The notes: generated from the sequence alone by a model not told the origin. 6,635 nt of DNA from CAYYRI01 sp964474185 (GCA_964474185.1 CAYYRI010000025.1:1-6635), one strand, 5' to 3'. Positions 1-6,181 are shown, counted from the stretch's first letter. Program-made: numbers and translations.

Positions 1-590
1 GAGAAATCACCGGCGGAGCGCCCATCATCATTAAATTGGCGGCCGGAGATATTGAAAACGACGTAAAGCTGGCGGTTCTTGCCAATCCCGACGTAATTGC
101 CATCGACGGAATGGGCGGGGGGACGGGTGCGGCTCCCGAAGTGATGCTTAACGAAGTGGGCGTGCCCGCGCTCGCAGCCCTTGTCAAAGCGAGAGAGGTG
201 CTGGATAAAATTGGCGTCCGCCAGGAATTATGGATAGGGGGCGGATTGAGTAAAGGTGGTGATTTTGCCAAGGCTCTTGCCCTGGGGGCTGATGCCGTAT
301 TTACCGCCTTTCCTTTGTTGATCGCCATGGGTTGCACTTATTGCAGGTTGTGTTATCTTGGAAAATGTCCTTGGGGAATAACTACCCAGGATCCGGAACT
401 CAGAAAAAAATTAAACGTAGAAGAAGCCGCTCAGAAAGTTTCAGGTTTCATAAAAAATTGCACGGAAGAAATAAAAATGATTACAGGATCCTGCGGAGAA
501 AATAACATCCATAATTTAAACAAAGGTCATTTAAGAGCGCTAAATTCAGAAATGGCGAAAATAGCCAGATTAAAATTAATTTCTGATTAG
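1..590 (+). CDS. Glutamate synthase large-subunit-type FMN/Fe-S protein, C-terminal part (5' end outside window)
   Basis: The reading frame is open from position 3, so the true start lies upstream; 195 residues are visible. The family (glutamate synthase domain 2, archaeal-type GltB) makes glutamate from 2-oxoglutarate and glutamine-derived ammonia, using FMN and a [3Fe-4S] cluster. Visible hallmarks are DGMGGGTGAAP, the glycine-rich flavin/substrate loop (about residues 35-45), then GGGLSKGGDFAKALALGADA, the phosphate-binding strand-loop. Next comes C-x5-C-x4-C (Cys111, 117, 122 of the visible part), followed by PWGITTQDPELRKK, the family's cluster motif. An extra Cys114 lies inside the motif. 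After the cluster there are only about 70 residues and no GXGXG domain, so that domain would have to be a separate gene, as in split archaeal-type enzymes. A ferredoxin gene starts 9 bp downstream, a plausible electron donor. Family call is firm; the exact reaction is less certain because the N-terminus is unseen. Confidence 0.88.
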   Translation, partial: EITGGAPIIIKLAAGDIENDVKLAVLANPDVIAIDGMGGGTGAAPEVMLNEVGVPALAALVKAREVLDKIGVRQELWIGGGLSKGGDFAKALALGADAVFTAFPLLIAMGCTYCRLCYLGKCPWGITTQDPELRKKLNVEEAAQKVSGFIKNCTEEIKMITGSCGENNIHNLNKGHLRALNSEMAKIARLKLISD

Positions 591-599
591 TTAATTCAT

Positions 600-779
600 A
601 TGTACAAAGTGAACAAAAATAAGTGCATCGGCTGCGGTCTTTGCGTGACCGAATGTCCCGGCGGAACGGAACTTATGGAAGACGGAAAAGCAAAAGTTAT
701 CGACGATGCGCAGCTTGAGAAATGCGGGGGAGAAAAAGTTTGCCCCTACGGAGCGATCGAAAGGGTCAAAGAGAATTAG
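600..779 (+). CDS. Single [4Fe-4S] cluster ferredoxin, 59 aa
   Basis: This small cytosolic electron carrier has one CIGCGLC motif (Cys9, 12, 15) and a distant Cys48 in the CP motif VCPYGAIE, which together would bind one [4Fe-4S] cluster. Cys19 (in TECPGG) and Cys42 occupy the positions that form a disulfide in the single-cluster ferredoxins of Thermotoga and Pyrococcus. The protein is therefore of that type rather than a truncated 8Fe ferredoxin. Length is normal for the family. The ATG at 600 lies 9 bp after the glutamate synthase stop with no clear Shine-Dalgarno sequence, which suggests co-transcription. Neighbours that could use it are the glutamate synthase upstream, the Trx-FTR fusion downstream and, farther on, the NrdG activase. 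Its stop codon is inside a 13-bp hairpin. Partner assignment is inference. Confidence 0.93.
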   Translation: MYKVNKNKCIGCGLCVTECPGGTELMEDGKAKVIDDAQLEKCGGEKVCPYGAIERVKEN

Positions 780-794
780 CGAATTCTCTTTGAC
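765..794 (+). other. Perfect 13-bp hairpin overlapping the ferredoxin stop codon
   Basis: GTCAAAGAGAATT (765-777) is the exact reverse complement of AATTCTCTTTGAC (782-794), with a 4-base loop AGCG. The TAG stop (777-779) straddles the end of the 5' arm and the loop. No T-tract follows directly, but a second hairpin with a T-tract starts 6 bases on. The pair may act as a tandem terminator or as a 3' stabiliser of the upstream mRNA. Confidence 0.75.
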
Positions 795-800
795 ATCTGC

Positions 801-832
801 ACTTTTGCTGCGCAAAAGTTTATATTTTTTTT
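801..832 (+). terminator. Intrinsic terminator after the ferredoxin gene
   Basis: ACTTTTGC (801-808) pairs perfectly with GCAAAAGT (812-819) around a TGC loop. TTATATTTTTTTT follows at 820-832. The stem is A/U-rich and so only moderately stable, but the stem plus T-tract has the classic form. It ends 6 bp before the thioredoxin ATG and no good promoter is visible between, so the downstream gene probably depends on read-through (attenuation). Confidence 0.65.
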
Positions 833-838
833 AATTGT

Positions 839-1420
839 ATGCAGCTAACCGATGAAAATTTTGAAAAAGAAATTTTGAATTCTTCAAAACCGGTTTTGGT
901 TGATTTTTTTGCCACTTGGTGCGGTCCCTGTTCGGTTCTCCAGCCGATTTTGGAAAAGATATCCGAGGATCTGGAGGGGAAATTTATTTTGGCGAAAGCG
1001 AATATCGACGAGGTTCCGGTAACCTCGCAAAAATTCGGAATCAATGTGATCCCCACAATCATTCTTTTCAAAAATGGAAAAAATGTTTCGGGTTTCAGCG
1101 GGCTGAGGCCGGAAGGGATTATCAAAGAGTGGCTGGAAAACATGTTGGCAGAAGATTCCGAGAAATTAATCAAAGAGTACGAGGGGTACGCAAAGAGCCG
1201 CGGGTTTAAATTGAACCCCGATAAAGAAATCACGGCAAGAATAATCAAAGGCTTGCTGGGAAATGAAAAAAAACACGGAAAAAGATTTTGTCCCTGCAGA
1301 AGAGTCACGGGAAACGAGGAAGAAGACTTAAAAAACGTTTGCCCTTGCGCTTATCATCTTGAAGAAATTGAAAAAAACGGACACTGTCTCTGTCAATTGT
1401 TTGTTAATCAAAGAGAATAA
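839..1420 (+). CDS. Thioredoxin-FTR fusion: thioredoxin domain plus ferredoxin:thioredoxin reductase catalytic domain
   Basis: The 193-residue protein has two redox domains. Residues 1-104 are a thioredoxin fold with active site WCGPC (Cys28, Cys31) after VDFFAT, and the cis-proline at VIPT (Pro72). Residues about 105-193 match the catalytic (beta) subunit of ferredoxin:thioredoxin reductase: CPC (151-153), CPC (168-170) and CLC (183-185) before QLFV. By the known FTR arrangement, Cys151, 168, 170 and 183 hold the [4Fe-4S] cluster, and Cys153 with Cys185 form the redox disulfide. The usual last motif is CHC; here His is Leu184, with a His at 182. No FTR variable subunit is seen nearby, as in archaeal-type enzymes. 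The fusion would pass ferredoxin electrons to its own thioredoxin domain. The preceding ferredoxin and the following nrdD suggest donor and client. The ATG at 839 begins right at the thioredoxin fold with no Shine-Dalgarno. Confidence 0.92.
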   Translation: MQLTDENFEKEILNSSKPVLVDFFATWCGPCSVLQPILEKISEDLEGKFILAKANIDEVPVTSQKFGINVIPTIILFKNGKNVSGFSGLRPEGIIKEWLENMLAEDSEKLIKEYEGYAKSRGFKLNPDKEITARIIKGLLGNEKKHGKRFCPCRRVTGNEEEDLKNVCPCAYHLEEIEKNGHCLCQLFVNQRE

Positions 1421-1432
1421 ATTCTCTTTTCT
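1410..1432 (+). terminator. Probable weak terminator overlapping the Trx-FTR stop codon
   Basis: AAAGAGAA (1410-1417) pairs with TTCTCTTT (1422-1429) across the loop TAAA, which contains most of the TAA stop. A short T-rich run, TTTTCT, follows. The same CAAAGAGAAT sequence ends the ferredoxin gene and also forms a hairpin there. The stem is short and A/U-rich, so termination would be partial. Confidence 0.45.
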
Positions 1433-1472
1433 CACCTCGTCCCGCTACGCGGCGCTCGGTAAATGAGGGTGT

Positions 1473-1542
1473 GCCCCGTACCAGAGCAAAGCCCCGTATA
1501 ATCACCGATGGGAGCTATACGGGGCAAAGCACGGTACGGGGC
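1473..1542 (+). repeat. Nested inverted repeats with GCCCCGTA arms
   Basis: The outer arms GCCCCGTACC (1473-1482) and GGTACGGGGC (1533-1542) are perfect complements. Inside them GCCCCGTATA (1491-1500) and TATACGGGGC (1516-1525) form a second perfect 10-bp stem with a 15-base loop. Because both left arms begin GCCCCGTA, the outer and inner arms could also pair crosswise over 8 bp. No reading frame is evident. The element lies upstream of the predicted nrdD start of transcription, so it is unlikely to be part of the nrdD leader. It could be a REP-like element or part of a structured RNA. Confidence 0.75.
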
Positions 1543-1543
1543 T

Positions 1544-1579
1544 ACAGGGTAGTGAACCAAATAGGTTCTACTACCCTGT
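1544..1579 (+). repeat. 15-bp hairpin with one bulged base
   Basis: ACAGGGTAGT (1544-1553) followed by GAACC (1554-1558) pairs with GGTTC (1564-1568) and ACTACCCTGT (1570-1579), with loop AAATA and a single unpaired T at 1569 in the 3' arm. It stands 1 bp after the nested inverted repeat and appears to be part of the same palindrome cluster. No T-tract follows, so it does not look like an intrinsic terminator. Confidence 0.7.
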
Positions 1580-1600
1580 GGATAAGCCAAGATTTTAATC

Positions 1601-1622
1601 GGGGTTGACTGAAGTTGACCCC
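1601..1622 (+). other. 9-bp hairpin overlapping the nrdD -35 region
   Basis: GGGGTTGAC (1601-1609) can pair as RNA with GTTGACCCC (1614-1622) around a TGAA loop, using two G-U pairs. The 3' arm contains the -35 hexamer TTGACC. It also contains a direct repeat of GTTGAC. It could be a binding site for a regulator, but nothing proves this. Confidence 0.4.
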
Positions 1623-1643
1623 CCTTTTATTTCAAGATAAAAT
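1615..1643 (+). promoter_or_regulatory. Sigma-70-type promoter for nrdD
   Basis: TTGACC (1615-1620) is followed by a 17-bp spacer and TAAAAT (1638-1643); each hexamer matches consensus at five of six positions. Transcription should start near 1650, about 20 bases before the nrdD ATG, giving a short leader containing a T8 run and no Shine-Dalgarno. No NrdR box is evident. It probably drives nrdD and, through short gaps, the genes to about 6062. Confidence 0.75.
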
Positions 1644-1669
1644 GTACTAACCTTAAGTTTTTTTTCTGT

Positions 1670-3784
1670 ATGGCGGCAAATAAAATAATAAAAATTCAAA
1701 AAAGAGACGGAACGATTGTTGATTTTGACGAGAGTAGAATTACCAGTGCTATTTTTAAAGCGATAACCGCTTCGGGTCAGGGCGACGGCATCCGTTCAAA
1801 GAAAGTTTCCGCCAGAGTCGTCCAAATTTTAAACCGAAGATTCAAAAAAGACGAAATTCCCAACGTTGAACAAATCCAAGACATCGTGGAAGAAGTTTTG
1901 GTTCTGGAAGGTTTGGTGGAAACCGCCAAGGCTTACATTCTTTACCGGGAACAGAGAAGAAGAATCAGGGAAGCGGAAACGGTTTCCGAAGAATCAGTCG
2001 ACAGGATGGATCAATATCTGGAGAAACTCGATTGGGAGGTCCAGGAAAACGCGAACATGGCATTTTCCCTGCAGGGATTAAATCATTACGCAGTTTCTTA
2101 CGTCACTAAAAAATATTGGCTGAGTAAAGTCTATCCGAAAGAAATCAGGGAGGCGAATGAATCCGGAGATTTTCATTTGCACAACCTTGATACTTTGGGT
2201 CCCTATTGCGCGGGCTGGGATCTTTACGATTTATTGATAAAAGGTTTCCGCGGAGTTCCCGGAAAAGTTGAAACGAAACCGGCAAAACACTTCAGAGCGA
2301 TTTTGGGACAGCTGGTAAATTTTCTTTACACGCTCCAGGGCGAAATCGCGGGAGCGGTTGCCGTTTCAAATTTTGATACGCTGCTGGCTCCTTTCATCCG
2401 CTACGACAATTTGAATTATCAGCAAGTCAAGCAGGCCCTGCAGGAATTTCTGTTTAATATGGCGGTGCCCACAAGAGTGGGATTCCAGTGCCCTTTTTCA
2501 AATGTCACTTTAGATCTCAAACCCTCCGAAGTATTTGCCAAACAGCCGGTCATTATCGGAGGAAAGCCCCAGAAGGAAACCTACGGCGAGTTTGAAGAAG
2601 AAATGAAAATTTTCGACAAGGCTTTTTATGAGACCATGCTTGAGGGCGACAGATACGGCAGGCCTTTTCATTTTCCCATTCCTACCATCAACATTACCAA
2701 AGATTTTCCCTGGGACGAGCCCGCTTTTGATGGAATTTTTGAGGCCTCGGCAAAATACGGAACGAATTATTTTGCCAATTACATCAATTCGGATATGAGC
2801 CCGGAGGACGTCAGAAGCATGTGCTGCCGCTTGAGATTGGACCTGAAAGAACTTTATAACAGAGGAGGAGGGGGATTGTTCGGCTCGGGGAGCAAGACGG
2901 GAAGCATCGGCGTCGTAACGATAAATATGCCGCGAATCGGTTATCTTTCTAAAACTAAAAAGGATTTTTTTGACAGATTGGGGAAAATGATGGATTTGGC
3001 GAAAGAAAGCCTGGAAATCAAGAGAAAAACCATTGAAAATTTCATTTCGAAAGGCCTATATCCTTATTCAAAATTCTATTTGGGGGACATTAAAAAATCC
3101 AGAGACGGATATTACGCCAATCATTTCGCAACAATAGGCCTGGTTGGGATGAACGAAGCCCTTCTGAATTTCATCGGCGAGAACATAGCTTCGAGACGCG
3201 GCCGGAGTTTCGCTTTGGAGATAATGGACTTTATGAGAAAGAAATTGGTTCAATATCAGAAAGACACCAATAACATCTATAATCTGGAAGCTACGCCCGC
3301 CGAATCGACGGCTTACAGATTGGCTCTTAAAGACAGAGAGCAATATCCGGAAATCGTTACCGCGGGCACTAAAAAAACACCCTACTACACGAATTCCACC
3401 CAATTGCCGGTGAATTTCACCAGCGATATTTTCGAAGCGCTGAAACTTCAGGATGAAATCCAGTGCCTTTATAACGGGGGCACCGTTTTGCACCTGTTTC
3501 TGGGAGAAAGAATTTCCGACATCCAAACGATAAAAAGCGCAATCAAAAGAATTTTTGAAAATTTCAAACTTCCCTACATCACTTTCACTCCAACCTTTTC
3601 AATCTGTCCGAACCACGGTTATATAGCCGGCGAACATTTCTTTTGCCCTCAATGCATGGTGAAACAGCCATGCGAAGTTTACTCCAGAATCGTGGGGTAT
3701 TTGCGGCCCGTCCAGCAATGGAACGAAGGCAAGCAAGTCGAGTATCATCAGAGGAAAACCTTTAAACTAACAACGGTAAAATAA
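1670..3784 (+). CDS. nrdD: Anaerobic (class III) ribonucleoside-triphosphate reductase
   Basis: NrdD reduces ribonucleoside triphosphates to dNTPs without oxygen, using a glycyl radical. The 704-residue protein is full length. Residues about 4-97 are an ATP-cone allosteric domain (KIQKRDGTIVDFDESRI at the start). The catalytic barrel follows, with HLHNLDTLGPYCAGWD (Cys180), FQCPFSN (Cys274), SMCCRLRLD (Cys385-386, candidate thiyl-radical loop) and TGSIGVVTINMPRIGYLS. The C-terminus has a zinc site (CPNH at 646-649, CPQC at 659-662) and the glycyl-radical motif RIVGYLRP with Gly676, then WNEGKQVEYHQRKTF. The first zinc pair uses Cys and His rather than two Cys. The activase nrdG is downstream, separated by an HNH endonuclease that begins 1 bp after the stop. 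The nearby Trx-FTR fusion is a plausible reductant, but formate cannot be excluded from sequence alone. Confidence 0.97.
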   Translation: MAANKIIKIQKRDGTIVDFDESRITSAIFKAITASGQGDGIRSKKVSARVVQILNRRFKKDEIPNVEQIQDIVEEVLVLEGLVETAKAYILYREQRRRIREAETVSEESVDRMDQYLEKLDWEVQENANMAFSLQGLNHYAVSYVTKKYWLSKVYPKEIREANESGDFHLHNLDTLGPYCAGWDLYDLLIKGFRGVPGKVETKPAKHFRAILGQLVNFLYTLQGEIAGAVAVSNFDTLLAPFIRYDNLNYQQVKQALQEFLFNMAVPTRVGFQCPFSNVTLDLKPSEVFAKQPVIIGGKPQKETYGEFEEEMKIFDKAFYETMLEGDRYGRPFHFPIPTINITKDFPWDEPAFDGIFEASAKYGTNYFANYINSDMSPEDVRSMCCRLRLDLKELYNRGGGGLFGSGSKTGSIGVVTINMPRIGYLSKTKKDFFDRLGKMMDLAKESLEIKRKTIENFISKGLYPYSKFYLGDIKKSRDGYYANHFATIGLVGMNEALLNFIGENIASRRGRSFALEIMDFMRKKLVQYQKDTNNIYNLEATPAESTAYRLALKDREQYPEIVTAGTKKTPYYTNSTQLPVNFTSDIFEALKLQDEIQCLYNGGTVLHLFLGERISDIQTIKSAIKRIFENFKLPYITFTPTFSICPNHGYIAGEHFFCPQCMVKQPCEVYSRIVGYLRPVQQWNEGKQVEYHQRKTFKLTTVK

Positions 3785-3785
3785 A

Positions 3786-4526
3786 ATGCCGCCAGGGGTC
3801 TACGAAAGGACTGATAAGATAAGAAAAAGTATAAGTCAGGCCTGTAAGGGTAGGCGCCTTCCCAAAGAATCTAAAAAGAAAATTAGCGAAGCTATAAAAA
3901 AACAATGGAAAGAAGGTAAAAGAAAATCATCAATGTTGGGTAGGTTCCATTCTAAAGAAACGAAGGAAAAAATGAGCAAGTTTCGTTTAGAAAAGAAGAA
4001 ACAGTTAGGCTATATTAATTCTCCCGAAACAAGAAAAAAGATTAGTAAAATTTTAAAAGGCAGAAAATTATCAGAGAAAATTAAAAGAAAGATAAGCGAA
4101 ACTCTAAAGGGGAAAAAGAAACCGCCTTTTACAGAAGAGCATAAAAAGAAAATAAGTGAGAAAGGAAAAATGCCAAGGCCTTGGCTGAGTGGAGAAAATA
4201 GCCCATTTTGGAAAGGGGGGCGTTCCCAATTATCTAAACGAATAAAGAATTCCTTTAGATATAAAAAGTGGAGAGAATTGATTTTCCAAAGAGACAACTG
4301 GATTTGTCAAAAATGCAGAAAGAGAGGCGGAATAACACTTCATCCTCATCACAAGAAAAGTTTAGCTACAATTTTAGAAGAAAATAATATTAAAACACTC
4401 GAAGGTGCTTTAAATTGCAAAGAGTTATGGGATGTGAATAACGGAATAACCATTTGTAGAAAGTGTCATAAAGAAACTGAAACGTATGGATGGAATAGAT
4501 ACAATAAGATGGTTCAGGGAAAGTAA
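3786..4526 (+). CDS. HNH homing endonuclease with NUMOD3-like repeats
   Basis: This 246-residue protein is a predicted free-standing homing endonuclease. Residues about 1-130 are highly basic and contain several copies of the NUMOD3-type DNA-binding motif (pattern: ETRKKIS..LKGRK), near 10-35, 54-68, 80-110 and 115-128. The C-terminal third is an HNH nuclease: YKKWRELIFQRDNWICQKC (Cys174, Cys177), LHPHHKKS (His188-189), LWDVNNGITICRKCH (Asn219, Cys224, Cys227, His228). The four Cys likely hold zinc. The opening MPPGVYERT is typical of this class, so the ATG at 3786 is preferred. The gene is A+T-rich, uses mostly AGA and AAA codons unlike nrdD, and is wedged between nrdD (1 bp away) and nrdG (39 bp). 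It looks intact. The expected biological role is site-specific cleavage of endonuclease-free alleles of the nrd locus; target unknown. Confidence 0.92.
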   Translation: MPPGVYERTDKIRKSISQACKGRRLPKESKKKISEAIKKQWKEGKRKSSMLGRFHSKETKEKMSKFRLEKKKQLGYINSPETRKKISKILKGRKLSEKIKRKISETLKGKKKPPFTEEHKKKISEKGKMPRPWLSGENSPFWKGGRSQLSKRIKNSFRYKKWRELIFQRDNWICQKCRKRGGITLHPHHKKSLATILEENNIKTLEGALNCKELWDVNNGITICRKCHKETETYGWNRYNKMVQGK

Positions 4527-4565
4527 AATCTAATTTAGTCAAAACTCCAGTCGCAAAATAACCTC

Positions 4566-5261
4566 ATGGAAATCGGCGGTTTAGAAAAATCCACTCTTAT
4601 CGATTATCCTGCAAAAGTCGCCTGCACCGTTTTTCTCGTCGGATGCAATTTCCGCTGTCCTTTTTGCTATTCTTCGGAGCTGGTTTTGCCCGAAAAAATC
4701 AAATCGCAGCCCAGAATTTCGGAAAAAGAATTTTTTGATTTTCTGAAAAAAAGAAAAGGGCTGCTCGAAGGAGTGGTCATTTGCGGCGGAGAGCCGACGC
4801 AAAACAAAGATTTGCCCGATTTCATAAAAAAAATTAAAAAATTGGGGTATAGGGTTAAGCTCGATACCAACGGTTCCAGCCCCGAAATTCTGGCTAAACT
4901 AATCGGCGAGAAACTGATTGACTACGTAGCGATGGATATAAAGGCGCCAAAGGAGAGATACTATAAAGCCACCGGAGTGAAAGTTGATATTAAAAAAATC
5001 CAAAAGAGTATTGATATTTTAAAGAGGGGGAAAGTAGATTACGAATTAAGAAGCACAATATTACCCAAGCTTCATACTAAAGAAGATATAGTGAATATGG
5101 CTAAATGGATTAGAAATGCTAAGGTCTACTACTTGCAACAATTTAGACCCGAAAAAACTATTGATCCAGAATATGAACAATACAAACCCTTTAGCCAGGA
5201 AGAATTAAAATCAATACAGAAAGAGTGCAGTAAATACGTATTTACTAAATTAAGAAGTTGA
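4566..5261 (+). CDS. nrdG: Anaerobic ribonucleotide reductase activating protein (radical SAM)
   Basis: NrdG uses a [4Fe-4S] cluster and S-adenosylmethionine to create the glycyl radical on NrdD. The 231-residue protein opens with IGGLEKSTLIDYPAKVACTV, typical of the NrdG2-type activases. The cluster motif is CNFRCPFC (Cys27, 31, 34), followed by CGGEPT (73-78), which binds SAM, and KLDTNG (98-103). Length is normal. It follows nrdD, its expected substrate, but two endonuclease genes flank it: HNH 39 bp before and LAGLIDADG 4 bp after. The base composition changes abruptly: about 43% G+C from 4561 to 4980 and about 30% from 4981 to 5260, with more AGA, ATA and TTA codons in the second part. 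The ATG at 4566 lacks a Shine-Dalgarno sequence. Reduced ferredoxin or flavodoxin is the usual electron source for this family. Confidence 0.96.
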   Translation: MEIGGLEKSTLIDYPAKVACTVFLVGCNFRCPFCYSSELVLPEKIKSQPRISEKEFFDFLKKRKGLLEGVVICGGEPTQNKDLPDFIKKIKKLGYRVKLDTNGSSPEILAKLIGEKLIDYVAMDIKAPKERYYKATGVKVDIKKIQKSIDILKRGKVDYELRSTILPKLHTKEDIVNMAKWIRNAKVYYLQQFRPEKTIDPEYEQYKPFSQEELKSIQKECSKYVFTKLRS

Positions 5262-5265
5262 GATT

Positions 5266-6062
5266 ATGATAAACAAAATTTCAAGAAAAACTAGACTGAA
5301 AATTTATGATTTATATTCTAGGGGAAAACTCTCAATGGGGCAGATTGCTAAAAAATTGAAAATAGGAAAAACATCAGTTAAGAGATACTTAAAGAGATAT
5401 AAAATAAAAATAAGGAGTTCAAGAGAGGGCCAGAAATTACGTTTACAACAAGATGGTAAATTTGGTGGGTACATTAAAGAAAAGCTTACTGATAGACAGA
5501 AACGACTCCTTATCGGAACCTTATTAGGAGATGGAACATTATATTTAGATAAACGAGGTACAAATGCTAGAATAAAGATTCAACATTCTAAAAAAGATCA
5601 GGGATACTTAAGAATTTTGTAACAGGGAAGATTATTCAAGAAAGGCAATTTAATAAAAAAGCCGGAAAATATTATTCGAGTCTAGTATTTGTTACTATAA
5701 CTCACCCAGAATTTTCAAGGTTTCGCAAACTTTTTTATAAAAGAAAAAAGAAAGTTATTACTAATTTAATTTTAAATAGACTAACATCTTTTGGGCTCGC
5801 CATTTGGATAATGGACGACGGGTATTATAATAAAGAACATAAATTTATGGATTTATATACTATGAGTTTTACGTACAAAGAACATTTAATAATACAAAAC
5901 TGGTTTAAGAAAAAATACGAATTTTTTCCAAAAATAAACTATCATAAACAATCAGACAAATATTATTTAAGATTTAATTTTTTAGACACCCAAAAATTGG
6001 TGAATATCATAAAACCTTATATAATTCAGTCAATGGGAAGAAAGATCGGCTTAAGGGCTTAA
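5266..6062 (+). pseudogene. LAGLIDADG homing endonuclease with N-terminal HTH, broken by a -1 frameshift
   Basis: Two reading frames together make one LAGLIDADG endonuclease of about 265 residues. The 5' part (5266-5622, 118 aa) has a basic helix-turn-helix (about residues 8-45, LSMGQIAKKLKIGKTSVKRY) and the first LAGLIDADG helix, LLIGTLLGDGTL (81-92), then QHSKKDQGYL. It then hits TAA at 5620-5622. The rest continues in the -1 frame from about 5610: KNFVTGK, GKYYSSLVFVTITHPEFSRF, then the second helix GLAIWIMDDGYY (catalytic Asp; 5793-5828), ending at 6062. The join is consistent with loss of one base near 5604-5616. It begins 4 bp after the nrdG stop and is A+T-rich like the 3' part of nrdG. 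It may be a decayed homing gene, a sequencing error in a live gene, or less likely a frameshifted product. An ATG at 5811 could start the 3' fragment but omits most of the domain. Confidence 0.85.
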
Positions 6063-6115
6063 AGAAATTTCACCTTTTTTGGAATTTGCGAATTGAGAGA
6101 TTGATTTTTGGTTCT

Positions 6116-6162
6116 GCGGGCGATGAAGTTTGCCTTTTTCAAAGTTTGCCTTCATCTTCCGC
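6116..6162 (+). other. Stem-loop downstream of the LAGLIDADG gene
   Basis: GATGAAG (6122-6128) pairs with CTTCATC (6150-6156). After a 2x2 internal mismatch, GCGG (6116-6119) pairs with CCGC (6159-6162). The 21-base loop contains two copies of GTTTGCC or TTTGCC. There is no T-tract, so termination is doubtful. Confidence 0.4.
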
Positions 6163-6165
6163 CTC

Positions 6166-6181
6166 ACTTCCCGCGGGAAGT
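6166..6181. other. 16-base perfect palindrome
   Basis: ACTTCCCGCGGGAAGT reads the same on both strands. It may form the stem of a G+C-rich hairpin or be a dimeric protein site. There is no T-tract after it. Confidence 0.5.

Noticed and set aside
36..590. TTG at 36 as the start of the first gene
   Set aside because: The frame is open to position 3 with residues that fit the family (ITGGAPIIIKLA), so the gene enters from outside the window.
790..795. Perfect -35 TTGACA before the Trx-FTR gene
   Set aside because: It is part of the 13-bp hairpin arm, and the only -10-like box, TATATT at 821-826, is 25 bp away, too far for sigma-70.
820..1308. Minus-strand open frames opposite the coding genes (for example 820-1308, 3068-3526, 4010-4297)
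   Set aside because: They lie opposite well-supported genes and show no recognisable domains.
1421..1669. Cobalamin or other riboswitch for nrdD
   Set aside because: The hairpins lie upstream of the predicted transcription start near 1650, and no known riboswitch consensus was recognised.
3786..4560. HNH gene as part of a group I or II intron in nrdD
   Set aside because: nrdD is complete to its own stop, and only about 35 non-coding bases surround the HNH gene, too few for an intron core; no conserved core motif was seen.
5590..5596. Programmed -1 frameshift at A6-G in the LAGLIDADG gene
   Set aside because: In the actual frame (TCT AAA AAA GAT) slippage would need re-pairing on TAA, and it would drop the family-like KKDQGYL segment; a one-base loss after GYL fits better.
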